Positions 1-8,131 of a stretch of DNA of 54,170 nt are shown here, piece after piece. Position numbers and translations under genes: made by a program. This stretch comes from a virus. Position 1 is the stretch's first letter, and each line of letters starts with the position of its first letter. The notes under the pieces are model-generated. The model searched no databases. It was not told the origin of the DNA and saw only the letters and a list, made by a program, of their open reading frames with translations. The DNA lies in IMG/VR virus record IMGVR_UViG_3300030098_002069, positions 19,072 to 73,241 of that record; one strand, written 5' to 3'.

Positions 1-44
1 ACTAATAGTATAAAATGGTAAAAACAAGTAAATAATGTAAAATA

Positions 45-536
45 CTATAAAATAGCTTCTTTATACTGCTCTATATACTCTTCTTCTTTTGCTTTACCGT
101 GTGCAGAGTTGTAATACTTTTTGTAGTACGCTGCTTGACCTTCCAGATCAGAAGGTAATTTTTTAGGGACCCGATAATACTTGAGTCTGCAGTGCATGAT
201 TCCATAAGCAATATTGGCCTCTAACATATCACCCACTTCTTCATCTCGAATACCCTTGCTAACATATTGTACTGGGACTAAGGCAGCCGAAGCACATAGT
301 CTTGCCCTTGACTGCCTATACTTGAGATACGAATTAATATTGTCCTGAGCAGTCGCCACTTCAACCTGCCAGAAAGATTTGGCTATACCACTTCCAATCT
401 GTCTGATATAGCGATACCTGGATTCATATAACCCAGTACCGAGTATAAGATCTTCAGCCTCTTTAGAGTACATTCCCATTTTAGTAATGACTCTCTTTAT
501 TAACGATCTATACTGTTGAGTCTGCTCAGGAGTCAT
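45..536 (-). CDS. putative lysozyme/transglycosylase-like murein hydrolase
   Basis: 163 residues, last gene of the left-hand minus-strand cluster. Residues 32-60 contain a GTG..ES segment (E38 as candidate catalytic acid) followed by RQIGSGIAKSFWQVE, and the C-terminal half has YYKKYYNSAHGKA. Both resemble a family often seen in marine phages that has a lysozyme-like layout (Glu, then a G..FWQ strand). No signal peptide is visible. It sits downstream of small membrane proteins, as an endolysin would, and occupies the position held by an M15 peptidase in the right-hand copy of the module. The start ATG overlaps the stop of the preceding 39-aa ORF. The function is inferred from motif shape and position. 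Confidence 0.5.
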   Translation of the reverse strand: MTPEQTQQYRSLIKRVITKMGMYSKEAEDLILGTGLYESRYRYIRQIGSGIAKSFWQVEVATAQDNINSYLKYRQSRARLCASAALVPVQYVSKGIRDEEVGDMLEANIAYGIMHCRLKYYRVPKKLPSDLEGQAAYYKKYYNSAHGKAKEEEYIEQYKEAIL

Positions 537-655
537 TACATAACCTTTTCGGTTGGTTCTTTTTTGACTTTAGGAGCCTTCTTGACATCCATTCCGTCAC
601 ATACATAGTTTTTCTTCTTCTTAGAAGATTTCTTCATTGGTTTTCCATAGTGCAT
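536..655 (-). CDS. small lysine-rich protein
   Basis: 39 residues beginning MHYGKPMKKSSKKKK. It is too short for ordinary ORF calling, but its stop overlaps the start of the next gene and its own start lies directly behind the previous stop, so it is tightly packed in the operon. Strongly basic with no recognised domain. It could be a nucleic-acid-binding or virion-associated basic peptide; nothing in the sequence decides. Confidence 0.45.
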   Translation of the reverse strand: MHYGKPMKKSSKKKKNYVCDGMDVKKAPKVKKEPTEKVM

Positions 656-656
656 A

Positions 657-767
657 CTAATATCCCTTCTTTTTCTTCTTTCTATTTCTTTCTAAAGCAT
701 AGTAAAGGCCTTTACCCTTCTTCTTACCATACTTCTTTAAGATGGATTTAAACATCTTCTTTTTCAT
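657..767 (-). CDS. small basic protein
   Basis: 36 residues beginning MKKKMFKSILKKYGKKKGK. About half the residues are Lys or Arg. The start codon abuts the stop of the 109-aa gene and the stop lies 2 bases before the next start. This is the second of two consecutive very basic mini-proteins. Function unknown. Confidence 0.45.
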   Translation of the reverse strand: MKKKMFKSILKKYGKKKGKGLYYALERNRKKKKKGY

Positions 768-1096
768 TACTTATGTTTCTTACTATGCTTTTTTAAATTA
801 TCCATAAACTCTTTTTCGTCTTTAAAGTATTTACTTTTACCACCCATTCGTTTTAAATGTTTTTCCCATAGACTTAATTTCTTAGGTAGTTTTGCGATAG
901 CTCCCACTGGTTCACCAGTTTTTGGATCATAAAAGTGCATAATTCCTTTATCGCTTTTTTTACCTTCGGGAGTAAACTTTGCCTGTGGGTAAGTACGGTA
1001 ATCACCTTTCTTATAATTCTTTGGCAAAGGCTTACCAAAAATATCATAAGAACCGCCAGACCTGTCTAATGCCTTTGTTAAATTTCCTTTTGGCAT
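767..1096 (-). CDS. basic hypothetical protein
   Basis: 109 residues, rich in Lys and Gly, beginning MPKGNLTKALDRSGGSYD and ending with a KKHSKKHK tail. Not recognised. There is no membrane segment. Its start overlaps the stop of the upstream 77-aa membrane protein by one base. The right-hand copy of the module lacks it and has an M15 peptidase gene instead. Confidence 0.6.
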   Translation of the reverse strand: MPKGNLTKALDRSGGSYDIFGKPLPKNYKKGDYRTYPQAKFTPEGKKSDKGIMHFYDPKTGEPVGAIAKLPKKLSLWEKHLKRMGGKSKYFKDEKEFMDNLKKHSKKHK

Positions 1097-1329
1097 TAGA
1101 ATTTCCAGACCATCTTAACAACTGCCATCATTACATCCATACACTCTTTGGCAATAGCTTGTTGTTCTTCTTTGGTTATCTTCCCATCCTTAGAGGCTTC
1201 GTGATACTTCGCTGCCACTTCCTTGAGTTCTTTTACCACAATGCGATATTTAGTAGCAACCATCGTGCCTACTGCACCTAAGATAATTACCATTAAATAT
1301 GCAAAGTTTTCCCAGTTCATCCATTCCAT
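1096..1329 (-). CDS. small membrane protein, holin candidate (left copy)
   Basis: 77 residues. One predicted transmembrane helix near residues 8-27 (AYLMVIILGAVGTMVATKYR) is followed by a charged helical region with a DGKITKEEQ stretch and a conserved WKF end. It is clearly paralogous to the 77-aa protein at 49418-49651. In both modules it directly precedes the murein-hydrolase part of the operon, so a holin or lysis-accessory role is plausible. No family assignment is certain. Confidence 0.65.
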   Translation of the reverse strand: MEWMNWENFAYLMVIILGAVGTMVATKYRIVVKELKEVAAKYHEASKDGKITKEEQQAIAKECMDVMMAVVKMVWKF

Positions 1330-1550
1330 TATTGATTCTCCTTTTCTATTATCATTTCTTTTAAGTCAATTAATTCTGCGTGGATTATATCTAACTTTAA
1401 TTCTATTACTTCTTTGTCCACTTTTAATTCTAGTATGTCTTGTATATAATTAATCTCTGCCTTCATAAATCCAAAAGCAAGAGTCATGGAACCAATTAAT
1501 ACAATAATTGTCATTACATTCTCTAAAGATATGTTGGTATTAAGTTTCAT
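1329..1550 (-). CDS. membrane-anchored coiled-coil protein
   Basis: 73 residues. A hydrophobic helix at about residues 13-30 (MTIIVLIGSMTLAFGFM) is followed by a Glu/Lys/Leu/Ile-rich heptad-like helix to the C-terminus. Starts and stops abut those of the neighbours. It has the same architecture as the 106-, 88- and 118-aa neighbours but little sequence identity to them. Function unknown; lysis or membrane role inferred from company. Confidence 0.6.
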   Translation of the reverse strand: MKLNTNISLENVMTIIVLIGSMTLAFGFMKAEINYIQDILELKVDKEVIELKLDIIHAELIDLKEMIIEKENQ

Positions 1551-1870
1551 TAGTGTTTTCCATTTAATCTGCTTATAACACCTTTGATCTCTGATACTTG
1601 ATTATCAAGGTCATTAATTTCTTTGGTAATACTATCGAACTTTCTATCTAGCTTATCATCTGATTGATTCCATCTTCCTATTAGCTTAATGATCATTCCT
1701 TCCATATTCTCTAAGGTCTCTGACTGACCTCTGTTCTCAGTCTTTAATCCTTGTAATGACTGAGCTTGTTCATCGGCTCTTTGAGATTGTTTAAAATACC
1801 CGTAAAAGAAAGCAGCACATACCAGTCCCATAGCTCCATATTCAGCATATAATCCTATAAATTCTTCCAT
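1550..1870 (-). CDS. membrane-anchored coiled-coil protein (left copy)
   Basis: 106 residues. N-terminal hydrophobic segment (about 8-25) then a long coiled coil with an ENMEGMIIKLIGRWNQSDDK stretch and a DLDNQVSEIKG repeat region. It is the paralogue of 50062-50382, with the coiled-coil half nearly identical and the membrane half diverged. Not recognised beyond that; possibly a lysis regulator or spanin-like component. Confidence 0.65.
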   Translation of the reverse strand: MEEFIGLYAEYGAMGLVCAAFFYGYFKQSQRADEQAQSLQGLKTENRGQSETLENMEGMIIKLIGRWNQSDDKLDRKFDSITKEINDLDNQVSEIKGVISRLNGKH

Positions 1871-1933
1871 ATTAACTCGCTATTACTATTATCCACATTA
1901 TTAATAAAATAATATCTATGCAAAAAAGGTCCA
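1871..1933. other. short gap between small genes
   Basis: 63 bases with no ORF longer than eight codons. In the right copy of the module the matching space holds a 94-aa and a 48-aa membrane protein, so this looks like the site where material was gained or lost between the copies. Confidence 0.3.
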
Positions 1934-2059
1934 TTATTCAGTATGCTCATCACCTGGATCATGGTACTCTATAAAATCCTTTTCTTTTTTTTTACAATCA
2001 TCACATAATCCACTTATTTGCCTGATTGTTTTACCACACTCATAACATTTAAATGGCAT
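1934..2059 (-). CDS. mini zinc-ribbon protein
   Basis: 41 residues with two CxxC knuckles, CYECGK near residue 5 and CDDCKK near residue 19, followed by an acidic tail (DPGDEHTE). This is a classic four-Cys zinc-ribbon spacing. The start overlaps the stop of the 88-aa gene by one base. It has no counterpart in the right-hand module. A zinc-binding fold is well supported; the partner is unknown. Confidence 0.55.
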   Translation of the reverse strand: MPFKCYECGKTIRQISGLCDDCKKKEKDFIEYHDPGDEHTE

Positions 2060-2325
2060 TACTTTTTCCTCATTGTCATATCGATATAAACTTTTAGATC
2101 AGACTTAATCTCTGCGTTCCATTTCTTTATTTTACCAAGTTCATTCATAATGATGTCCATCCGATGTTGTAAGTTTTCATGCTTCTCATCAAATCTTTTT
2201 AAAGTGTCTTCTACTTTTTCTTTTAAGATAAACCTTACTACGCTATACAAAGCAAAAGCCAAACCAACGCTAAGAGCAACTGGAAATCCCAATTCTTGTA
2301 CTAATGTTATAACTTCAGATGTCAT
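2059..2325 (-). CDS. membrane-anchored coiled-coil protein (left copy)
   Basis: 88 residues. A transmembrane helix near residues 14-33 is followed by a strongly charged coiled coil. It differs at only about six positions from the 88-aa protein at 50382-50648, making this the best-conserved pair of the duplicated module. Strong conservation beside divergent neighbours suggests a fixed partner or recent exchange. Holin/antiholin or spanin-like roles are possible but unproved. Confidence 0.7.
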   Translation of the reverse strand: MTSEVITLVQELGFPVALSVGLAFALYSVVRFILKEKVEDTLKRFDEKHENLQHRMDIIMNELGKIKKWNAEIKSDLKVYIDMTMRKK

Positions 2326-2377
2326 TATATTTTCCCTACCATCTTCATTAATTTGACATAATTCTTTAAATCTTTAA

Positions 2378-2719
2378 TCATTTTCGATTCTTTCTTTTTT
2401 TCCCCCAACTTAGAGGGTTTAGATTTAATTCTTCCTCGTACCATTTTAATTGTTCCTGCATCTTTGCAATTTTAACTTCCTCATCTTCTATATGTTTGGA
2501 TATGAGATTTTCAATTTCTTCGTTAGCAAGGATAATTCCTCGCTCAAGATCTGTAATTCTTGTTTCAACTCTATAGTATCCATAAACAAGACTAGCGACA
2601 AGTACAAGCATCTGCCCAAGCCATTTAATATTAATGCTAACGACAGTATTGTCACCAACGACAGTTGCCCGATATGATCTTGCTGTCTTAGGTTTTTCAC
2701 TCACTTTTCTTTCGGACAT
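2378..2719 (-). CDS. inner-membrane spanin-like coiled-coil protein (left copy)
   Basis: 113 residues from the ATG at 2719; an in-frame ATG at 2734 adds five residues. The later start is preferred because its MSERKVSEKPKT aligns with the start of the right-hand paralogue (50645-50983). N-terminal cytoplasmic stretch, one transmembrane helix near residues 34-52, then a long Glu-rich coiled coil ending in a basic tail. The start overlaps the end of a lipoprotein gene, recalling the overlapping inner/outer spanin pairs of Gram-negative phages, although the gene order is reversed. Spanin role inferred. Confidence 0.55.
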   Translation of the reverse strand: MSERKVSEKPKTARSYRATVVGDNTVVSINIKWLGQMLVLVASLVYGYYRVETRITDLERGIILANEEIENLISKHIEDEEVKIAKMQEQLKWYEEELNLNPLSWGKKRKNRK

Positions 2720-2984
2720 CTTCCCAGATCTCATGTTTATGACAATAATTACTACCCACTACAATGCCACTATTAATCGTATTAGACAAATACCAATGCT
2801 GAGAACTATCTTGGTCTGTAATAATTAAATAGTCTATATGAATAGAATCAGAAGGAGTAATAGCTAAACTACCAACTGACCAACCACTATTACATCCAGT
2901 GGATAATGAAACCAATGCTAAAATAAATAACATTAGAATTAACCAAGCAGCTACGCCCATTATCTCCTGTTTTTTCATATTCAT
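2697..2984 (-). CDS. small lipoprotein, outer-spanin-like (left copy)
   Basis: 95 residues. Hydrophobic leader at about 12-29 ending STGC, a degenerate lipobox with candidate lipidated Cys; the right paralogue (50959-51234) has the cleaner LSSC. The mature part is short and includes DYLIITDQDSSQHWYL. It overlaps the following coiled-coil membrane protein. A lipoprotein beside a coiled-coil inner-membrane protein suggests a spanin complex for outer-membrane disruption. Annotation is by architecture only. Confidence 0.55.
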   Translation of the reverse strand: MNMKKQEIMGVAAWLILMLFILALVSLSTGCNSGWSVGSLAITPSDSIHIDYLIITDQDSSQHWYLSNTINSGIVVGSNYCHKHEIWEDVRKKSE

Positions 2985-3307
2985 TCAATCTCTGTAGTCC
3001 ATTCACTTTTAGCAAGTTCAGTCATAATCTGTGCATGAGAGTATTTAGTATAAGAGTCAAACACATCTGGATCATTGTCTGGATCATTATCACAAGCAAA
3101 CTTCAATAGTGCTTTAGAACTATCTCCATCATCTCCATTATTCTTTCTTAATGTAGAGATTCCAGATTGTATAGCATTATCTATTAATGAGTTTGTGCCA
3201 TCTTCTTGCTGTGCGTTATTAATATCTGCTACAGGCACTATCATATATGCCCTACCTGCCCAACGACCACTATAGTCATCAGACCATCTATTTGTTACTT
3301 CACTCAT
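2981..3307 (-). CDS. conserved hypothetical virion-associated protein (left copy)
   Basis: 108 residues, beginning with an aromatic, Arg-rich RWSDDYSGRWAGRAYMIVP segment, with a central DNAIQSG and an acidic NDPDNDPDVF stretch. It lies directly downstream of the LamG receptor-binding protein in both modules. The right paralogue (51751-52176) has about 30 extra residues forming a HeH/LEM-like insert. It could be a fibre chaperone or tip protein; not recognised. Confidence 0.6.
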   Translation of the reverse strand: MSEVTNRWSDDYSGRWAGRAYMIVPVADINNAQQEDGTNSLIDNAIQSGISTLRKNNGDDGDSSKALLKFACDNDPDNDPDVFDSYTKYSHAQIMTELAKSEWTTEIE

Positions 3308-3319
3308 ATTATTTTCCTT

Positions 3320-6300
3320 TTATTTAACATCTGTACTTCTATTGGTTTCACCCTTACTATAACCATTTGGATCAGCGTTTGGTGGTGATTTTAAGTCTCC
3401 TGCGTCTGCGTTTTGTGGAGAACCATGATTTGAATTACTTGACCTATCATATATAGTGCTTATTGAGTCAGATAATCCTGTTGACGCATCTAAAGCACCC
3501 ATTGCCCAATAACCAACTAAGTTATCTGAGTAGCTATCAAGTAAATTAGTGTGCCTACCTGCTGTTTTAATTGCAGAAATATCTAATTCTGAAAGTGCTT
3601 TATTCCAAATCCCAACATTTGCTATATAACCATCCCATTGATTTAACCCTGTATTATTATCATTTATTCCTATAGTAGGATTTGCATTTGCAGTTGGATT
3701 TGCTAATGTTCCTGTAACTGATAATGTTTGTGATACTCCATTAATGTATATTTTTGCATTAGTACCATCCCAAGTAGCCGATAAATGAATCCACTCATTT
3801 TCTGGACTTACCCATGAACCATCTGGTGTATCAGCATAATTACCATCTCCATTGACATGAAGTCTTACTTTTCCACTTGAATTATTATATACTCCAAACC
3901 AGATAGCTGTAGAATTAGATGCGTATATAGCACTATAATCAGTACCACTTGCATGAGTATCATATACCCAAGCACTAATCGTAAAACTACCCGATGGAGA
4001 GTTTCCTGTTAATTGAATATATTCATTACTACCATCCAAGTCTATGTAGTTATATGCAGAGTTTATCCCTATGAGAGAGGATTGGTCTGGCAGAACTGAT
4101 GAATAAGTTAAGTTATCTGTAGCCATCGAGGTCATTGTGCCGACATTGCCTTGTATTTCTTTGAGAGCAATATTTGTTATAGTGCCTCTAAAACCTGTAG
4201 AGCGAAATGTTAAGAGATTTGCACTACTTGATGAACTTGATAATAGGTATTGAGTATGTGAACCAACACTATCTGGTATTGAGCCACTAAAAGCTGAACT
4301 ACCACCACTATGTGCTAAACCACTTGCTGTTTGAGTGGCGATAGTATATGTTAATTTATATAGCGTACTTACAGAGAAACCACTAATATTAAAAAAACCA
4401 TACCCATTAACCGCAAAAGTTAAAATGTCATTTGTAAAACTATTCCCTGTTCCTGTAACGCTATTTAAACTTGTTAATTCTGCTCCTAAAGTGGGGTTAG
4501 CTACATCAATTAAAGCAGGGTAAGTGTCACTTAGGTCTGCTGATTGTAGGACTTGCTTAACTGACCAACTATCAATATATATTGCCTCTGATGCACTAAC
4601 TCCACTCATAGAAATATGGTTTGTAGTAGCACTTGAGGCAGTAAAATAATAAGTAAATGTTTGAAACGATGTATTAGTGACTATTTGAGTTTGAAGATGA
4701 TTTGATGCGTCATCTCTAACAATTAACCCAATAGAGTCACCACTATCTACTTTTGCACTAATTTCAACCTTATAAGTATTACCTACAACAATAGCAGTTG
4801 AACCAAAATCATAACTATCTAAAAAATAATTATATGCTCCTGTTGCTGTTGCTCCTGTAACCTTTAAAGCACCATTGTCATTAGTAAGTGTATTACTTCC
4901 TTGTTTTTTCCATCCGTATGTATCGGTATTTTCTTCAGAGCCACTACCAAGATAAGTACCACCTACTTTTAGTGTACTTGCATCAGCATCTACTAACTCT
5001 ACACCCAACTCTTCTGAGCTACTCTCAAATGAACCCATATCATAACCTGCGACCATTTGCTCTTGAATATCATCAGATGCACCATTTGTAATCGTACCAT
5101 CATTTGAGTTAGAACTTGAATCTGCTATGGTAGGATATGCTTTACTTGTGTCATCGCCCATTAACCATAACCCTACTAATCCTGTATCAGCACTTGGGTT
5201 ATGTGTAATACCTTTTTGGTATTGAGCGTAAATAAAATCAGCATCTTTAGCATCTGAATAAATTGCTACAGAACTTATAGAGCCTGTTAAATTACTCCAC
5301 CCACTTGCTCCACCGATTTGAAACACATTACTTGAATAGGTTATAGAATCAGTATAAGAATCTGTACCTTTAAGTTCTCCATCTAAATAAATCTTTATAT
5401 TGCTCTTATCGTAAGTACCTACTAAGTGATGCCACACCCCTGTAGAACTCATTGGTGTTTCAGCGTGATTAGAACCCCATGAATTAATCGCAAATATAAT
5501 ATTATCTGCATTATCCATAGCTAATCTCCACCCATTACTACCTGTATCTGTATTACCAACAACTAAATCATAATCTTCAAGAGATGTAAAGTTTACCCAA
5601 GCAGATACAGTAATTGCCTCGGTTGGAGATACAGCAGAGGATGTAGTCATAGCAATTACAGGATTTGTACCATCAAAATCCACTACAGAGAACATTGCTT
5701 GTCTTTGTGGCAAGAATCGACTCTTGCTTAGTTGTTTTATAGTTTGCGAATCGAGTGCCGTTTTGTAAATACCAACCGAACTTATATCCCCCTCATAATA
5801 AGTGCTATCTGTTGCATGTTTACCGATTAATAAATCTGCATCATCACCAGATATTGTAAAAGTAGCTGTGCCAGAGGCAACTCCATCTATGTAAAATATA
5901 CTGCCATCTGTAACTCCACTATCAATAGTAATCGCAATATGTTGCCATCTATCTTTTGTAAGTGAACCAGATGATGCAGTAGCAGTAGAGCCATCATAAA
6001 ATTTTAACTTTGGTGTAGAATCATCAGATAAATAAAATTGATAATTAGTACCACCTGCATCTCTTTTATATACAAGTGGTCTATGAGAGGTAGTGCCTGT
6101 AGGATTTATCCATCCTGTGATAGTCATGTCACCTGCTAATTGTAAAGAACTATCATTGCCACAATCCACATATTCTGAACCTGTACCATCAAATGCAGTA
6201 TAAAAGTCACTTCTGGCGATTGAGGTATCTTCTTCTGGGAGTACCTTATCCCCTGCTCTGAGCCATAGTTTAAGTGTAGAACTTCTATCTGCAACATAAG

Positions 6301-6868
6301 AAGATGCTTTGGATAGGTCTGATGGTTTAGAAGCCATTTTAGCAATAGTGGTTTCATCCAGTGCGTATGCCCAGACTGCTACTTCATCAATGAGTCCTGT
6401 AAATGGTAAATCTCCATCACCCTCTGAGCCAATTACTAATGATTGGTCTACATTAGCTAAATTTGCGGGAACTGATGATGTCGTAGTGCCTTGCAAACTT
6501 CCATCTACATATACTTTAACAGAAGTACCTGCATCATAAACACAAGCTATATGATGCCAATTATTATCACTTAAATCTGTATCGCCCTCCGCATTGATAC
6601 CACTTGAATTAACAGTAAATTTTAAATATCCTGTAGAACCGCTTACTTGTATATACCACCCAATAGAGCTACCCCACTTAGTGATAAACCGAGTTGATTT
6701 AGCACTAGTCTTAATCCAAGCTGTGACTGTCATATCTCCTGTAATTTGGAGAGGTGCAGTATTTTCACAACTTAAATAATCATTAGAACCATCGAAATTG
6801 AAAGAGTATTTGTTGGGGAACTTTTGTATTACCCCACCTTTTGTTAGTAGGTTGCCTAAGCCAAGCAT
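3320..6868 (-). CDS. receptor-binding/tail-fibre protein with four LamG domains
   Basis: 1182 residues. Four concanavalin-A-like LamG domains can be read at about 20-165, 220-370, 390-550 and 940-1090, each starting with an aromatic-DFDG or LDG motif and containing W[IVL]....TG and H[HIL].[AVG]T[YW]D elements. Between the third and fourth lie two beta-rich carbohydrate-binding-like segments (about 610-760 and 780-905). The family binds glycans, so cell-surface recognition is likely. The gene lies between capsid/adaptor genes and the small-membrane-protein ladder. The part from about residue 510 onward has a mosaic paralogue at 52189-54170, with near-identical linkers around unrelated binding cassettes. 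Confidence 0.8.
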   Translation of the reverse strand: MLGLGNLLTKGGVIQKFPNKYSFNFDGSNDYLSCENTAPLQITGDMTVTAWIKTSAKSTRFITKWGSSIGWYIQVSGSTGYLKFTVNSSGINAEGDTDLSDNNWHHIACVYDAGTSVKVYVDGSLQGTTTSSVPANLANVDQSLVIGSEGDGDLPFTGLIDEVAVWAYALDETTIAKMASKPSDLSKASSYVADRSSTLKLWLRAGDKVLPEEDTSIARSDFYTAFDGTGSEYVDCGNDSSLQLAGDMTITGWINPTGTTSHRPLVYKRDAGGTNYQFYLSDDSTPKLKFYDGSTATASSGSLTKDRWQHIAITIDSGVTDGSIFYIDGVASGTATFTISGDDADLLIGKHATDSTYYEGDISSVGIYKTALDSQTIKQLSKSRFLPQRQAMFSVVDFDGTNPVIAMTTSSAVSPTEAITVSAWVNFTSLEDYDLVVGNTDTGSNGWRLAMDNADNIIFAINSWGSNHAETPMSSTGVWHHLVGTYDKSNIKIYLDGELKGTDSYTDSITYSSNVFQIGGASGWSNLTGSISSVAIYSDAKDADFIYAQYQKGITHNPSADTGLVGLWLMGDDTSKAYPTIADSSSNSNDGTITNGASDDIQEQMVAGYDMGSFESSSEELGVELVDADASTLKVGGTYLGSGSEENTDTYGWKKQGSNTLTNDNGALKVTGATATGAYNYFLDSYDFGSTAIVVGNTYKVEISAKVDSGDSIGLIVRDDASNHLQTQIVTNTSFQTFTYYFTASSATTNHISMSGVSASEAIYIDSWSVKQVLQSADLSDTYPALIDVANPTLGAELTSLNSVTGTGNSFTNDILTFAVNGYGFFNISGFSVSTLYKLTYTIATQTASGLAHSGGSSAFSGSIPDSVGSHTQYLLSSSSSSANLLTFRSTGFRGTITNIALKEIQGNVGTMTSMATDNLTYSSVLPDQSSLIGINSAYNYIDLDGSNEYIQLTGNSPSGSFTISAWVYDTHASGTDYSAIYASNSTAIWFGVYNNSSGKVRLHVNGDGNYADTPDGSWVSPENEWIHLSATWDGTNAKIYINGVSQTLSVTGTLANPTANANPTIGINDNNTGLNQWDGYIANVGIWNKALSELDISAIKTAGRHTNLLDSYSDNLVGYWAMGALDASTGLSDSISTIYDRSSNSNHGSPQNADAGDLKSPPNADPNGYSKGETNRSTDVK

Positions 6869-6872
6869 TAAC

Positions 6873-7172
6873 TTAGCCTAAGTATGCTATTACTTTGCCA
6901 CTAGCTAAAGTAAAAGCAGACCATCTACCAAATATTGTAATACCTTGAGGGAATGTAATACTGTCAGAAGTATCTCCATTATTATTTGAATCACCGACAT
7001 ATAAGTTTGTTCCACTTTCAGGTGTTAGCGTTGTAAAAACAGTATCTTCTAAAAATGTTATTGCTGCTATTTTCTTACCTGTAATAACAGATGTTCCAGT
7101 TTCTAGTATAGATCCAGATTGTCCTAAAGCTATATTATTAGCTTCATTTACTTGATATTTATGCATTGTCAT
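6873..7172 (-). CDS. small beta-rich structural protein
   Basis: 99 residues, Thr/Ser/Gly-rich, predicted mostly beta, with a SITFPQGITIFGRW stretch near the C-terminus followed by LASGKVIAYLG. Similar short proteins are common beside fibre genes in marine phages. It sits immediately upstream of the LamG protein in transcription order. A fibre adaptor or decoration protein is likely; no firm family name. Confidence 0.55.
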   Translation of the reverse strand: MTMHKYQVNEANNIALGQSGSILETGTSVITGKKIAAITFLEDTVFTTLTPESGTNLYVGDSNNNGDTSDSITFPQGITIFGRWSAFTLASGKVIAYLG

Positions 7173-7227
7173 CTTGTTTCTCCTTGCTTATGACTTACCG
7201 AGCGTGACTGTCTCATGGTCATATTGG

Positions 7228-7878
7228 TTAAAAATCATAGCCTTGTATAAAGTATGGAGTTCCATCTTTATTTATATCGGCTTCTTTTTTTGCTTTGTTT
7301 AATTCTTGTTGCCAAAGATTTCTAAAATAAATAGCATTATTTATCATGTCTGGTCTTTTTTCATATCCTCTTGCTATAGCATAATGAGTTAATACTTCGT
7401 GAAATTCTTCTGGAATATTTGGAGATTCTGTTAATCCTATTTTTCCATAAGGTATTGTTAATCTTTCTATTGTTAAAGTTATTGCAGTACCATCACTTGT
7501 TGGATCTTTAAACCCAACTGTATCGCCTCTTTTATATCCCTGTCCAGATGTAGTTATTGTAAAAGTTGGATTACTTGAACCAATAGTATAAGAACATATT
7601 AAACCAGTTCCAGTTCCACTTGTAGTATAGGGTGCTACATCTGTTCTTTGGGCTTGAGTTGGGATCCCCCAATCACCTGGGGTAGCTTGAGCTAAAAAAC
7701 TAAAAACTCCATTATCTTCACCAAAATCTTCATCTCTTTTTATATAATGGTAGCGTACCGTATGTACTGCTGATGGAGATATGTAATCTGTTGCTGTATC
7801 ATTAGAACCTTTTGCAAGTCCTATCTTACCATCTTTAATCCACCACTTGTGGTTTTGTGCTGTTGTTTTAACTGACAT
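7228..7878 (-). CDS. putative head-tail connector/structural protein
   Basis: 216 residues. The first half resembles a beta-structured connector (WWIKDGKIGLAK..., YHYIKRDEDFGEDNG) and the C-terminal third is helical with EFHEVLTHYAIARGYEKRPD, a pattern typical of phage head-tail adaptor proteins. It overlaps the preceding gene by 11 bases and lies in the adaptor block after the capsid. Function inferred from position and fold pattern. Confidence 0.5.
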   Translation of the reverse strand: MSVKTTAQNHKWWIKDGKIGLAKGSNDTATDYISPSAVHTVRYHYIKRDEDFGEDNGVFSFLAQATPGDWGIPTQAQRTDVAPYTTSGTGTGLICSYTIGSSNPTFTITTSGQGYKRGDTVGFKDPTSDGTAITLTIERLTIPYGKIGLTESPNIPEEFHEVLTHYAIARGYEKRPDMINNAIYFRNLWQQELNKAKKEADINKDGTPYFIQGYDF

Positions 7879-8131
7879 CTGATTTCTCTGGTAATCCTAC
7901 TAGTCTATCTATTCTAAAATCATCTACATCTACTCTTGTAATTTCAAGTACTGTAGAATCAAGATCGTAATAACGCTGGTCTGCAACAGTAGAGAATGTT
8001 GTTGACCCTGATAATATTTTTGTTTCTCTACAAAATTCTTTTAAAGCTTTGTTTAAATACATTCTAGCTTCTGTTTCACCCATATCAGGATGGTGCATTT
8101 GTACAAGTTCTATCATTTGTTTTTGTGTCAT
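7868..8131 (-). CDS. putative head-tail adaptor, small
   Basis: 87 residues. An N-terminal helix (LVQMHHPDMGETEARMYLNKALKEF) is followed by a beta segment (YYDLDSTVLEITRVDVDDFRI). The run of YDL...VLEI.RV is characteristic of adaptor proteins binding the portal ring in podoviruses. Four-base overlap with the preceding gene. Annotation inferred from motif and context. Confidence 0.5.
   Translation of the reverse strand: MTQKQMIELVQMHHPDMGETEARMYLNKALKEFCRETKILSGSTTFSTVADQRYYDLDSTVLEITRVDVDDFRIDRLVGLPEKSDVS

Noticed and set aside
3320-6868. Diversity-generating retroelement acting on the LamG genes
   Set aside because: No reverse transcriptase gene and no template-repeat/variable-repeat pair with A-biased differences. 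The differences are whole-cassette swaps.
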